A stretch of 64,000 bases of DNA from Streptococcus cristatus ATCC 51100. GTDB taxonomy: Bacteria > Bacillota > Bacilli > Lactobacillales > Streptococcaceae. The stretch covers positions 310,001 to 374,000 of the forward strand of contig NZ_CP050133.1 of the NCBI RefSeq assembly GCF_011612585.1, read 5' to 3'. A program made the translations under genes and the position numbers. Within the stretch, counting starts at the first letter, position 1; the number at the start of each line of letters is the position of its first letter. Of the stretch, positions 39,201-48,377 are shown piece by piece. Below the pieces are notes generated by a model. That model worked only from the letters and a program-made list of their open reading frames with translations, ran no database searches and was not told the DNA's origin.

Positions 39201-40113
39201 GACAGCCTTTCTATTTGCTGGTCAGGGAGCCCAATATCTGGGAATGGCTCGTGACCTCTATGAACAGTATGATGTGGTTAAGGCAACTTTTGAGGAAGCG
39301 AGTCAAGTTCTGGGCTATGATGTTCGGGCGTTGATTGACCAAGATGAAGAAAAACTCAACCAAACTCGCTATACTCAACCAGCAATTTTGACAACTTCTC
39401 TTTCTATTTATCGCCTGCTGGCTGAAAAAGGAATCCAGCCTGATATGGTGGCTGGCCTCTCTCTAGGTGAATACTCTGCCTTGGTAGCTGCTGGTGCGCT
39501 GGACTTCAAAACAGCGGTAGCTCTAGTCGCTAAACGCGGAGCTTTCATGGAGGAAGCGGCTCCTGCTGGTTCTGGAAAGATGGTTGCGGTCCTAAATGCG
39601 GACGTGGCTCTTATCGAGGAAGCCTGCCAGACGGCTAGTCAGCTAGGAGTCGTCTCTCCTGCCAATTACAACACTCCAGGTCAAATCGTCATTGGAGGAG
39701 ATGTGGCAGCGGTGGATAAAGCGGTGGAACTCCTCAAGGAAGCAGGTGTGAAACGCTTGATTCCGCTGAATGTTTCAGGTCCTTTCCATACAGCACTCTT
39801 GAAACCAGCCAGTGAGCAATTAGCTCGGGTTTTGGCTGAAACAGAATTTGCTGATTTTCAGCTTCCGCTAGTGGGCAATACAGAGGCGGATATCATGGAA
39901 ACCGATAGAATTAAGGAATTATTAACTCGTCAGGTCATGGAGCCGGTTCGTTTCTACGATAGTATCGCTAAAATGCAGGAAGCTGGTGTGACAGAGTTTA
40001 TCGAGATTGGTCCAGGGAAAGTATTGTCTGGCTTTCTGAAAAAAATTGATAAATCAGCAGTTGTTTATCATGTTGAAAGTGTGGAGACTTTGACAACCCT
40101 GCTGGAAAAATAA
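39193..40113 (+). CDS. fabD: Malonyl-CoA:ACP transacylase
   Basis: This 306-residue enzyme moves malonyl from CoA to ACP. It has FLFAGQGAQYLGM at the start, the nucleophile S90 in GLSLGEYSALVAAG and the catalytic His in VSGPFHTALL (about 198). It overlaps fabK by 8 bases and lies 12 bases before fabG. Confidence 0.97.
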   Translation: MTKTAFLFAGQGAQYLGMARDLYEQYDVVKATFEEASQVLGYDVRALIDQDEEKLNQTRYTQPAILTTSLSIYRLLAEKGIQPDMVAGLSLGEYSALVAAGALDFKTAVALVAKRGAFMEEAAPAGSGKMVAVLNADVALIEEACQTASQLGVVSPANYNTPGQIVIGGDVAAVDKAVELLKEAGVKRLIPLNVSGPFHTALLKPASEQLARVLAETEFADFQLPLVGNTEADIMETDRIKELLTRQVMEPVRFYDSIAKMQEAGVTEFIEIGPGKVLSGFLKKIDKSAVVYHVESVETLTTLLEK

Positions 40114-40125
40114 TGGGGAATACCT

Positions 40126-40860
40126 ATGGAATTAAAGAATAAAAATGTTTTTATTACAGGCTCTAGCCGTGGGATTGGTCTGGCTATTGCCCATAAGTTT
40201 GCAAGTGCAGGTGCCAATATTGTCTTGAACGGTCGTGGTCAAATTTCAGATGACGTTTTGGCGGAGTTTGCTGGCTATCCGGTCAAAGTCGTGGCTATTT
40301 CAGGCGATGTGTCTGATGGCGCTGATGCTAAGCGAATGATTGATGAGGCGATTGTGGCTTTGGGTTCTGTAGATGTCTTGGTCAATAATGCTGGAATTAC
40401 CCGCGATAAGATTATGCTCAAGATGACAGAGGAAGACTTTGAGCAAGTGCTGAAGGTCAATTTGACTGGAGCCTTCAATATGACGCAAGCTGTCTTGAAA
40501 CCAATGACCAAGGCTCGTCAGGGAGCAATTATCAACCTATCAAGTGTTGTCGGTTTGACTGGTAATGTCGGTCAGGCCAACTATGCAGCCTCTAAAGCTG
40601 GCTTGATTGGATTTTCTAAGTCAGTTGCTCGTGAGGTAGCTGGGCGCAGTATCCGTGTCAATGTGATTGCCCCAGGCTTTATCGAATCGGATATGACAGA
40701 CGGGCTTTCTGAAAAAATCAAAGAAGCTTCTCTGGCTCAAATTCCAATGAAACGGTTCGGCAATACCGAAGAAGTAGCGGATGTTGCCCTATTCTTAGCA
40801 GGCCAGGAATACCTTACTGGTCAGGTCATCGCGATTGATGGCGGACTGACAATGCAGTAA
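40126..40860 (+). CDS. fabG: 3-oxoacyl-ACP reductase
   Basis: This 244-residue short-chain dehydrogenase reduces 3-oxoacyl-ACP with NADPH. TGSSRGIG (11-18) binds the cofactor, NNAG follows, and the catalytic set is Ser in IINLSSVVG (about 140), Y153 and K157 in NYAASKAG. The length is normal. Confidence 0.97.
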   Translation: MELKNKNVFITGSSRGIGLAIAHKFASAGANIVLNGRGQISDDVLAEFAGYPVKVVAISGDVSDGADAKRMIDEAIVALGSVDVLVNNAGITRDKIMLKMTEEDFEQVLKVNLTGAFNMTQAVLKPMTKARQGAIINLSSVVGLTGNVGQANYAASKAGLIGFSKSVAREVAGRSIRVNVIAPGFIESDMTDGLSEKIKEASLAQIPMKRFGNTEEVADVALFLAGQEYLTGQVIAIDGGLTMQ

Positions 40861-40911
40861 TTGCATGTATTTGGATTTGACAGTTTACCAATTATCATAA
40901 AGGAGTTCACT

Positions 40912-42144
40912 ATGAAACTAAATCGAGTTGTTGTAACAGGTTATGGCTTAACCTCTCCCATCGGAAATACACCAGAAGAATTTTGGAATAGTTTAAAAGA
41001 AGGTAAGATTGGGATTGGTCCCATCACCAAGTTTGATCATAGCGATTTTGCTGTTCATAATGCGGCTGAAGTCCAAGACTTTCCTTTTGATAAATACTTT
41101 ATCAAGAAAGATACCAATCGTTTTGACAACTATTCTTTATATGCCTTGTATGCAGCTCAAGAAGCGGTAACAAATGCCAATCTTGATGTAGAAGCAATTG
41201 ACAAAGATCGCTTTGGTGTCATCGTGGCTTCTGGTATCGGTGGTATCAAGGAAATCGAAGATCAAGTTATCCGTTTGCATGAAAAAGGTCCAAAACGCGT
41301 TAAGCCAATGACTCTTCCAAAAGCTTTGCCAAATATGGCTTCAGGAAATGTTGCGATGCGCTTCGGAGCAAACGGTATCTGTAAATCAATCAATACTGCC
41401 TGTGCCTCATCAAATGATGCCATTGGGGATGCCTTTCGTTCTATCAAGTTTGGTTTCCAAGATGTCATGTTGGTGGGTGGATCAGAAGCTTCTATCACTC
41501 CATTTGCCATTGCTGGTTTCCAAGCTTTGACTGCCCTATCAACTACGGAAGATCCAACTCGTGCTTCTATTCCATTTGATAAAGACCGTAACGGCTTTGT
41601 CATGGGAGAAGGATCTGGTATGTTGGTGCTTGAAAGTCTGGAACACGCCGAAAAACGTGGAGCGACTATCTTGGCTGAAGTAGTTGGTTATGGAAATACT
41701 TGTGATGCTTATCATATGACTTCACCTCATCCAGAAGGTCAAGGTGCTATTAAGGCAATTAAATTGGCTTTGGAAGAGGCAGAGATTTCTCCAGAGCAAG
41801 TGGCTTATGTCAATGCCCACGGTACTTCAACTCCTGCTAATGAAAAAGGAGAAAGCGGAGCTATCGTAGCTGTTCTTGGTAAAGAAGTACCTGTATCTTC
41901 AACCAAGTCATTCACAGGACACTTGCTTGGAGCTGCAGGAGCGGTAGAAGCAATCGCTACAATCGAAGCCATGCGCCATAACTTTGTACCAAAAACAGCT
42001 GGAACAAGTGAATTGTCAGACTATATTGAAGCAAATGTCGTTTATGGACAAGGCTTGGAGCAAGAAATTCCTTATGCGATTTCTAATACATTTGGTTTTG
42101 GCGGCCACAATGCTGTTCTGGCATTCAAGCGTTGGGAGGGCTAG
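40912..42144 (+). CDS. fabF: 3-oxoacyl-ACP synthase II
   Basis: This 410-residue condensing enzyme extends acyl-ACP chains. Catalytic C164 is in INTACASSNDAIG, the two His in NAHGTSTPAN and TGHLLGAAGA. FGFGGHNA is the late gating motif. I chose ATG 40912 after AAAGGAG; the open frame from 40861 lacks a ribosome site. It is immediately followed by accB. Confidence 0.97.
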   Translation: MKLNRVVVTGYGLTSPIGNTPEEFWNSLKEGKIGIGPITKFDHSDFAVHNAAEVQDFPFDKYFIKKDTNRFDNYSLYALYAAQEAVTNANLDVEAIDKDRFGVIVASGIGGIKEIEDQVIRLHEKGPKRVKPMTLPKALPNMASGNVAMRFGANGICKSINTACASSNDAIGDAFRSIKFGFQDVMLVGGSEASITPFAIAGFQALTALSTTEDPTRASIPFDKDRNGFVMGEGSGMLVLESLEHAEKRGATILAEVVGYGNTCDAYHMTSPHPEGQGAIKAIKLALEEAEISPEQVAYVNAHGTSTPANEKGESGAIVAVLGKEVPVSSTKSFTGHLLGAAGAVEAIATIEAMRHNFVPKTAGTSELSDYIEANVVYGQGLEQEIPYAISNTFGFGGHNAVLAFKRWEG

Positions 42145-42639
42145 ATGAATATCAATGAAATTAAAGACTTGATGGCTCAGTTTGACCAATCAAGCCTGCG
42201 TGAATTTTCTTATAAAAATCAAAATGATGAATTGACTTTCAGCAAGAATGAAAGTTCTGCCGCAGTCGCAACAACTCCAGCAGCCAGTGCAGCCCCTGTT
42301 GTAGCTCCAGTGCAGCCAGCAAGTGCACCTGTAGCTGAGACGGTTTCCCCAGCAGCCAGTGCAGCCCCTGAGGTGGCTCCAGAGGCTCCGGCACCAGCTG
42401 CTGAGGGTGATGTCGTGGAAAGTCCCTTGGTTGGCGTGGCTTACTTGGCCGCAGGTCCAGATAAACCAGCTTTTGTCAGTGTAGGAGACCAAGTTAAAAA
42501 AGGTCAAACCCTGATGATTATTGAAGCCATGAAGGTCATGAATGAAGTGCCAGCACCGAAAGATGGTCTGATTACAGAAATTCTGGTTCAGAATGAAGAA
42601 ATGGTTGAGTTTGGGAAAGGGCTGGTACGCATCAAATGA
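42145..42639 (+). CDS. accB: Biotin carboxyl carrier protein of acetyl-CoA carboxylase
   Basis: This 164-residue protein has a short N-terminal helix domain, an Ala/Pro-rich linker (about 38-95) and the C-terminal biotinyl domain with Lys130 in [10 protein letters not shown]. It carries CO2 between AccC and AccAD. The linker contains a duplicated unit ([11 protein letters not shown] / [11 protein letters not shown]), near-identical at DNA level. It shares four bases with fabZ. Confidence 0.96.
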   Translation: MNINEIKDLMAQFDQSSLREFSYKNQNDELTFSKNESSAAVATTPAASAAPVVAPVQPASAPVAETVSPAASAAPEVAPEAPAPAAEGDVVESPLVGVAYLAAGPDKPAFVSVGDQVKKGQTLMIIEAMKVMNEVPAPKDGLITEILVQNEEMVEFGKGLVRIK

Positions 42640-43058
42640 TTGATATCAATGCAATAAAAGAGGCGCTTCCGCACCGCTATCCTATGTTGTTGGTGGACCG
42701 TGTATTGGAAGTCAGCGAAGATGAGATTGTCGCTTTGAAAAATGTGACGATCAACGAGCCATTCTTTAACGGACATTTCCCTCAGTATCCAGTTATGCCA
42801 GGTGTCTTAATCATGGAAGCACTGGCTCAAACGGCTGGTGTGCTGGAATTGTCTAAAGAAGAAAACAAGGGCAAGCTGGTCTTCTATGCTGGCATGGATA
42901 AGGTCAAGTTCAAAAAGCAAGTTGTACCTGGCGATCAATTGATTATGACGGCCAAGTTTGTTAAGCGTCGTGGCACTATTGCAGTGGTAGAGGCCAAGGC
43001 CGAAGTTGATGGTAAGCTTGCAGCAAGCGGAACCTTGACCTTTGCGATTGGTCAATAA
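42636..43058 (+). CDS. fabZ: 3-hydroxyacyl-ACP dehydratase
   Basis: This 140-residue hot-dog-fold enzyme dehydrates 3-hydroxyacyl-ACP. H47 ([11 protein letters not shown]) and E61 ([11 protein letters not shown]) are the catalytic pair. [13 protein letters not shown] is the usual start region. ATGA overlap with accB couples translation. Confidence 0.97.
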   Translation: MIDINAIKEALPHRYPMLLVDRVLEVSEDEIVALKNVTINEPFFNGHFPQYPVMPGVLIMEALAQTAGVLELSKEENKGKLVFYAGMDKVKFKKQVVPGDQLIMTAKFVKRRGTIAVVEAKAEVDGKLAASGTLTFAIGQ

Positions 43059-43076
43059 GAAAGAGGAGATTTCACC

Positions 43077-44444
43077 ATGTTTCGTAAAATTTTAATTGCT
43101 AACCGTGGGGAAATTGCGGTCAGAATTATTCGTGCAGCTCGCGAGCTGGGAATTGATACAGTCGCTGTTTATTCAACGGCTGATAAGGAAGCGCTCCACA
43201 CCCTACTGGCTGATGAGGCAGTCTGCATCGGGCCAGCCAAGTCTACGGATTCTTATCTGAACATGAACGCGGTCCTGTCTGCTGCTGTTCTGACAGGTGC
43301 AGAAGCCATTCACCCTGGTTTTGGTTTTTTGAGTGAAAACTCTAAATTTGCGACCATGTGCGAAGAAGTCGGCATTAAGTTTATTGGACCTTCAGGTGCT
43401 GTTATGGACTTGATGGGGGACAAGATTAATGCTCGGGCTCAGATGATTAAGGCAAAAGTGCCGGTTATCCCAGGTTCTGACGGGGAAGTCCATACCTCTG
43501 AAGAAGCCTTGGAAGTGGCCGAAAAGATTGGCTATCCAGTCATGCTCAAAGCTTCTGCTGGCGGTGGTGGAAAGGGTATTCGTAAGGTTGAAAAGCCTGA
43601 GGATTTAGTAGCGGCCTTTGAGTCTGCTTCTAGTGAAGCCAAAGCGGCTTTTGGGAATGGCGCTATGTATATGGAGCGAGTTATCTATCCAGCGCGCCAT
43701 ATTGAGGTGCAGATTTTGGCAGATCAGCAGGGGCATGTAGTCCACTTGGGCGAGCGAGATTGCTCTTTGCAGCGGAATAATCAGAAGGTGCTGGAAGAAA
43801 GTCCATCTGTGGCAATTGGTAAAACCCTACGTCAGCAGATTGGTGAAGCAGCTGTTCGGGCTGCTGAGTCTGTCGGCTATGAAAATGCCGGAACGATTGA
43901 ATTTCTGCTGGATGAAGCCAAGGGTGAATTCTACTTTATGGAGATGAATACTCGGGTGCAGGTAGAGCATCCAGTGACTGAGTTTGTTACCGGTGTGGAT
44001 ATTGTTAAAGAGCAGATTAAGATTGCAGATGGTCAAGAGCTGTCCTTCAGTCAAGAAGATGTTGAGATTCGAGGACATGCGATTGAATGTCGGATTAACG
44101 CTGAAAATCCAGCCTTTAACTTTGCACCGAGCCCAGGCAAGATTTCCAATCTTTATCTGCCAAGTGGCGGAGTGGGATTACGCGTGGATTCGGCGGTCTA
44201 TCCTGGCTACACCATTCCTCCTTACTATGACAGTATGATTGCCAAAATCATCGTTCACGGGGAAAATCGCTTTGATGCCCTGATGAAGATGCAACGGGCT
44301 CTCTATGAGCTAGAAATCGACGGTGTCGTGACCAATAGCAGTTTCCAACTGGATCTGATTTCAGATCCTAATGTGATTGCTGGTGATTATGATACAGCCT
44401 TTCTCATGGAGAAGTTCCTTCCGGCTTATCAAGAGAAAAAATAG
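43077..44444 (+). CDS. accC: Biotin carboxylase subunit of acetyl-CoA carboxylase
   Basis: This 455-residue ATP-grasp enzyme carboxylates the biotin on AccB. It has FRKILIANRGEIAVRIIRAA, the glycine-rich ATP lid KASAGGGGKGIRKV, ERDCSLQRNNQKVLEE and EMNTRVQVEHPVTE (metal and bicarbonate site). The length is normal. The ribosome site is AGAGGAG. Confidence 0.97.
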   Translation: MFRKILIANRGEIAVRIIRAARELGIDTVAVYSTADKEALHTLLADEAVCIGPAKSTDSYLNMNAVLSAAVLTGAEAIHPGFGFLSENSKFATMCEEVGIKFIGPSGAVMDLMGDKINARAQMIKAKVPVIPGSDGEVHTSEEALEVAEKIGYPVMLKASAGGGGKGIRKVEKPEDLVAAFESASSEAKAAFGNGAMYMERVIYPARHIEVQILADQQGHVVHLGERDCSLQRNNQKVLEESPSVAIGKTLRQQIGEAAVRAAESVGYENAGTIEFLLDEAKGEFYFMEMNTRVQVEHPVTEFVTGVDIVKEQIKIADGQELSFSQEDVEIRGHAIECRINAENPAFNFAPSPGKISNLYLPSGGVGLRVDSAVYPGYTIPPYYDSMIAKIIVHGENRFDALMKMQRALYELEIDGVVTNSSFQLDLISDPNVIAGDYDTAFLMEKFLPAYQEKK

Positions 44445-44509
44445 ATGACAAGGAGTGATTTTGTTTGAAAGAAGCAGAATCACTCTAAAATTTAATGAAG
44501 GAGTAAGCA

Positions 44510-45373
44510 ATGCCTTTGTTTTCAAAAAAGGATAAATATATTCGGATCAATCCTAATCGTTCCTCTCGTGCCTTGCCTCAGCCAAAACCAGAAGTTCCAG
44601 ATGAGCTTTTTTCCAAGTGCCCTGGTTGTAAGCATACCATTTATCAAAAAGATTTGGGGGCAGAGCGTGTCTGTCCAAGCTGTGGCTATACTTTTCGGAT
44701 TTCAGCTTTTGAGCGTCTGAGTTTGACGGTGGATGAAGGAAGCTTTGAGGAATTGTTCACCGGTATTGAGACGACAGATCCCTTACATTTTCCAAATTAT
44801 CAAGAAAAACTGGCAAAGATGCGGGAAAAGACTGGCCTAGATGAGGCCGTTTTGACTGGAATCGCTCTGATAAAAGGCCAAAAATTAGCCCTTGGGATCA
44901 TGGATTCCAACTTTATCATGGCTTCCATGGGAACGATTGTCGGAGAGAAGATTACCCGTCTCTTTGAGTATGCGACAGAGCATCAGTTGCCAGTCGTCCT
45001 CTTTACGGCTTCTGGCGGTGCCCGCATGCAGGAAGGTATCATGAGCTTGATGCAAATGGCTAAAACTTCTGCTGCTGTACAACGTCATTCAAAGGCTGGT
45101 CTTTTTTACCTGACCGTTTTGACAGATCCTACTACAGGTGGTGTCACAGCCTCTTTTGCTATGGAGGGCGATATTATCTTGGCGGAAGCGCAGGCTTTGG
45201 TAGGCTTTGCCGGTCGTCGGGTTATTGAGTCTACTGTACGGGAAAAATTGCCAGATGACTTCCAAAAGGCAGAGTTTTTGCTGGAACATGGCTTTGTTGA
45301 TGCGATTGTCAAACGTGGTGAATTGCGGGATCGGATTGCTACTCTCTTGAGATTTCATGGAGGTGACCAATGA
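44510..45373 (+). CDS. accD: Acetyl-CoA carboxyltransferase subunit beta
   Basis: This 287-residue protein has a four-Cys zinc ribbon near the N-terminus (CPGC at 37-40 and CPSC at about 55-58), as in AccD, then the crotonase-like carboxyltransferase domain with SGGARMQEG and [17 protein letters not shown]. It pairs with AccA to move CO2 to acetyl-CoA. It overlaps accA by 4 bases. Confidence 0.97.
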   Translation: MPLFSKKDKYIRINPNRSSRALPQPKPEVPDELFSKCPGCKHTIYQKDLGAERVCPSCGYTFRISAFERLSLTVDEGSFEELFTGIETTDPLHFPNYQEKLAKMREKTGLDEAVLTGIALIKGQKLALGIMDSNFIMASMGTIVGEKITRLFEYATEHQLPVVLFTASGGARMQEGIMSLMQMAKTSAAVQRHSKAGLFYLTVLTDPTTGGVTASFAMEGDIILAEAQALVGFAGRRVIESTVREKLPDDFQKAEFLLEHGFVDAIVKRGELRDRIATLLRFHGGDQ

Positions 45374-46140
45374 CAAAAATCAGTCAGATTATCAAAGCAG
45401 CGCGTGATCAGTCCCGTTTGACGGCTCTGGATTTTGCCCAAGGCATTTTTGATGATTTTGTGGAACTGCACGGAGATCGTGGTTTTCGTGATGATGGTGC
45501 TGTCATTGGCGGTATCGGAACATTAAATGGTCAGCCAGTCACAGTGGTCGGCATTCAAAAAGGTCGCAATTTGCAAGATAATTTACGGCGGAACTTTGGT
45601 CAACCTCATCCGGAAGGCTATCGCAAGGCTCTACGTCTCATGAAGCAGGCTGAGAAATTCGGCCGTCCAGTCGTGACCTTTATCAATACGGCTGGTGCCT
45701 ATCCTGGCGTCGGTGCTGAGGAGCGCGGACAAGGCGAAGCCATTGCCCGTAATCTCATGGAAATGAGTGATCTGAAAGTGCCCATTATTGCCATTATCAT
45801 CGGCGAGGGTGGCTCTGGCGGGGCACTGGCCTTAGCAGTTGCTGATAAGGTCTGGATGCTGGAAAACTCTATGTATGCCATTCTCAGTCCAGAAGGCTTT
45901 GCCTCGATTTTATGGAAGGATGGCAGCCGAGCAATGGAGGCGGCGGAGATGATGAAAATCACCTCGCACGAGCTTTTGCAGATGGGTGTCGTTGATAAGG
46001 TCATCCCCGAACGTGGCTTTAATAAAAATGAGCTCTTAGCTGCAGTCAAGCAAGAGATCAGTACTGAACTAGCGGAACTTTCCAAACTTTCTCTCGAGCA
46101 ACTTTTGGAAGATCGCTATCAGCGTTTTAGAAAATATTAG
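45370..46140 (+). CDS. accA: Acetyl-CoA carboxyltransferase subunit alpha
   Basis: This 256-residue partner of AccD contains [61 protein letters not shown] and [17 protein letters not shown], the carboxyltransferase alpha signature. It is the last gene of the fatty acid cluster and is followed by a terminator. Confidence 0.97.
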   Translation: MTKISQIIKAARDQSRLTALDFAQGIFDDFVELHGDRGFRDDGAVIGGIGTLNGQPVTVVGIQKGRNLQDNLRRNFGQPHPEGYRKALRLMKQAEKFGRPVVTFINTAGAYPGVGAEERGQGEAIARNLMEMSDLKVPIIAIIIGEGGSGGALALAVADKVWMLENSMYAILSPEGFASILWKDGSRAMEAAEMMKITSHELLQMGVVDKVIPERGFNKNELLAAVKQEISTELAELSKLSLEQLLEDRYQRFRKY

Positions 46141-46142
46141 TC

Positions 46143-46165
46143 AGAAGCCTTAGGGCTTCTTTTTC
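46143..46165 (+). terminator. Terminator of the fab/acc cluster
   Basis: AGAAGCC-TTAG-GGCTTCT, then TTTTCTT, starting two bases after accA. Confidence 0.85.
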
Positions 46166-46322
46166 TTGTTTGAGAGAGGTAAGGAGACAGTTAAAGCAGT
46201 AATATATTTTGGTTTGACATGTAGCAATATATTCTCTTTATAGAGGCCATATAAAATATATATTATACAAGCTGTCAGACCTATGTTAAGATAGTTGCTA
46301 ATCAAAAGAAATGAGGTTTCAT

Positions 46323-46871
46323 ATGTCAGAATTTACTATCCATACGATTGAGTCTGCACCAGCTGAGGTGAAAGAGGTTTTAGAAACGGTTCAAAAAGAT
46401 AACGGTGGCTACATTCCTAATCTTATCGGTCTTTTGGCCAATGCGCCAACAGCTTTGGAAACTTATCGGACGGTTGGGGCTATCAATCGTCGAAACAGCC
46501 TGACACCGACTGAACGTGAAGTGGTGCAGATTACGGCCGCGGTCACTAATGGCTGTGCTTTCTGTGTAGCGGGTCATACAGCTTTTTCAATCAAGCAGAT
46601 TCAAATGAATGATGATCTTTTGGAGGCTCTGCGCAATCGTACTCCGATTGATACAGATCCGAAGCTAGATACGCTTGCTAAATTTACCATTGCTGTCATT
46701 AATACTAAGGGACGGGTCGGAGATGAGGCTTTGGCAGACTTCCTAGAAGCGGGCTATACGCATGAGAATGCTCTGGATGTGGTTCTGGGTGTCAGCCTTG
46801 CGACCCTCTGCAATTATGCCAATAATCTGGCCAATACGCCAATAAATCCAGAATTGCAGCCTTATGCCTAG
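46323..46871 (+). CDS. Carboxymuconolactone decarboxylase / AhpD-like protein
   Basis: This 182-residue protein has the AhpD-like redox motif in NGCAFCVAGHTAF (C-x2-C-x3-H) within a helical domain. Such proteins act as alkylhydroperoxidase-type thiol reductants; the true substrate is unknown. I chose ATG 46323 after ATGAGG; an ATG four codons earlier is possible. A promoter TTATAC-18-TAAGAT with extended TG lies at 46263-46292. Confidence 0.87.
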   Translation: MSEFTIHTIESAPAEVKEVLETVQKDNGGYIPNLIGLLANAPTALETYRTVGAINRRNSLTPTEREVVQITAAVTNGCAFCVAGHTAFSIKQIQMNDDLLEALRNRTPIDTDPKLDTLAKFTIAVINTKGRVGDEALADFLEAGYTHENALDVVLGVSLATLCNYANNLANTPINPELQPYA

Positions 46872-46885
46872 TCTTTGAGGAGATG

Positions 46886-46910
46886 AGAAGGGCTTTTAGC
46901 TCCTTCTTTA
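46886..46910 (+). terminator. Terminator after the AhpD-like gene
   Basis: AGAAGG-GCT / AGC-TCCTTCT forms a short stem with a T-rich tail. A second hairpin follows at 47016. Confidence 0.6.
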
Positions 46911-47015
46911 TCATTAGCTATAGCCAAGCAAAAAACTAGTTCCAAACTGGAGAGACTTTCTCTGGTTTAACTTCCAGAAGAGTTTTATCAATACTTTAGA
47001 AAATATAAAAGAATC

Positions 47016-47036
47016 GAAGCCGAAAGGCTTCTTTTT
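47016..47036 (+). terminator. GAAGCC-GAAA-GGCTTC terminator
   Basis: A 6-bp stem with a GNRA tetraloop and five T. It insulates the TetR operon from upstream transcription. Confidence 0.75.
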
Positions 47037-47040
47037 ATAC

Positions 47041-47096
47041 TTGTTTTTTAATGTTCTGTGTGATATTATATTTTAAGAAACATATGTTGCGCAACA
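47041..47096 (+). promoter_or_regulatory. Promoter and operator of the TetR/ABC operon
   Basis: TTGTTT (47041-47046), 17 bp, TATTAT (47064-47069). The perfect 12-bp palindrome TGTTGCGCAACA (47085-47096) lies downstream of the expected start point and 23 bases before the regulator gene, the likely site of self-repression. Confidence 0.7.
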
Positions 47097-47118
47097 ATTG
47101 TATCTAAAAGGAGTTTTG

Positions 47119-47697
47119 ATGCCACCTAAAAATAAATTTACTCGTGATGAAATTATCCAAGCAGCTCTAGGGATTGTCAGAGAAGACGGTTTGGCTGGTT
47201 TGACCGCTCGTTCTCTAGCGGAACGATTACAGTCTAGTCCCAAGGTTATTTTCGGTCAGTTTGAAAATATGGAGGATCTAAGTCATTCGGTTGTTCGGGC
47301 GGCTGAATTCGTTCTGGTCCAATATATTCGTTCGGCTTTGGAGCGAGCCAAGCCTTTCAGAGCAGTTGGCATGGCCTATATCCTTTTTGCCAGTCAGGAG
47401 CCTCAGCTCTTTAAAATTCTCTATCTAAATCCTCACAAGCACCCCATTGAGTCTTTCAAGGACTTTTTACCTCAGAAAGACCATAGTTATCAGCAGATAT
47501 TAGAGTCGATTGTGGAGGATTATCCCATGCCCATAGAAAGTGCAGAGTTCGTTTATCAGCATTTATTTATCTATTCTCATGGTTTGGCTAGCATGATAGC
47601 ATCGGGTATTTATTCTTTTAGTCAGGAGGAAGTGACAGAGCGCTTAACGCAAGTATTTACTGCCCTCCTAAAGGAAATGAAAGGAAAGCAAGAATGA
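47119..47697 (+). CDS. TetR/AcrR-family regulator
   Basis: This 192-residue protein has an N-terminal TetR helix-turn-helix: TRDEIIQAALGIVREDGLAG, then LTARSLAERLQSSPKVIFGQF. The C-terminal ligand domain is helical and not recognisable. I chose ATG 47119 after AAAGGAG. It overlaps the ABC ATPase gene by 4 bases, so it most likely controls that exporter through the palindrome at 47085. Confidence 0.87.
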   Translation: MPPKNKFTRDEIIQAALGIVREDGLAGLTARSLAERLQSSPKVIFGQFENMEDLSHSVVRAAEFVLVQYIRSALERAKPFRAVGMAYILFASQEPQLFKILYLNPHKHPIESFKDFLPQKDHSYQQILESIVEDYPMPIESAEFVYQHLFIYSHGLASMIASGIYSFSQEEVTERLTQVFTALLKEMKGKQE

Positions 47698-48374
47698 TTA
47701 GATTAAAGGGAATTCGTAAGTCCTACAATGGAAGAGAAGTTTTAAAAGGGATCGACTTGGAGATTGCTGCCCAAGATTACTTGGTCATTTTGGGAGCTTC
47801 TGGATCTGGAAAGTCAACCTTGCTCAACGTTTTATCAGGCCTAGAAAAACCAGACAGTGGTCATGTTTATTACGATGAGGAAGATCTATCCCAGCTGACA
47901 GAAGGTCAATTGACGGCTTTTCGTCGAGCGAAGATTGCCTTTATTTTTCAGTAGTATTTCTTACTTCCAAATCTTACAGTGGAGCAAAATGTCAAAATGG
48001 GTGCTAATCTAGCAGGCAATCAAGATTATGTCCGTATTTTGGAGGCTTTAGGTTTAGGTGATAAACTTCAGCATTATCCAAGTCAACTGTCAGGCGGTGA
48101 GCAGCAGCGGGTGGCTATTGCACGAGCCCTAGCTAAAAGACCGAATGTCCTCTTTTTGGACGAGCCGACTGGAGCCTTGGACGAAGCAACAGGTCGTCAG
48201 ATTCTAGCCTATATTTCAAGTCTTCAAGAGGAGCTAGGATTTACGCTGGTCATGGTGACCCACAATGCAAATATTGCTCAGATGGCTAAGACCATTGTCC
48301 ATATCAATAGCGGTCAGATTCAAAGCTTAGAGACAAATAGTCAGCCCAAGACGGCCTATGAGATTGGATGGTAA
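47694..48374 (+). pseudogene. ABC transporter ATPase interrupted by an amber stop
   Basis: One frame of 227 codons is broken by a single TAG at 47952-47954. The first part (86 codons) holds Walker A (GASGSGKST) and reaches the Q-loop IAFIFQ. After the stop the same frame continues YFLLPNLTVEQNV, the signature [14 protein letters not shown], Walker [14 protein letters not shown] and the H-loop VTHN. This is a LolD/MacB-type ATPase that would serve the next gene. A change from CAG is the simplest cause. There is no other damage, so the mutation is recent, a sequencing error, or read through. Confidence 0.88.
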
Positions 48375-48377
48375 GCT

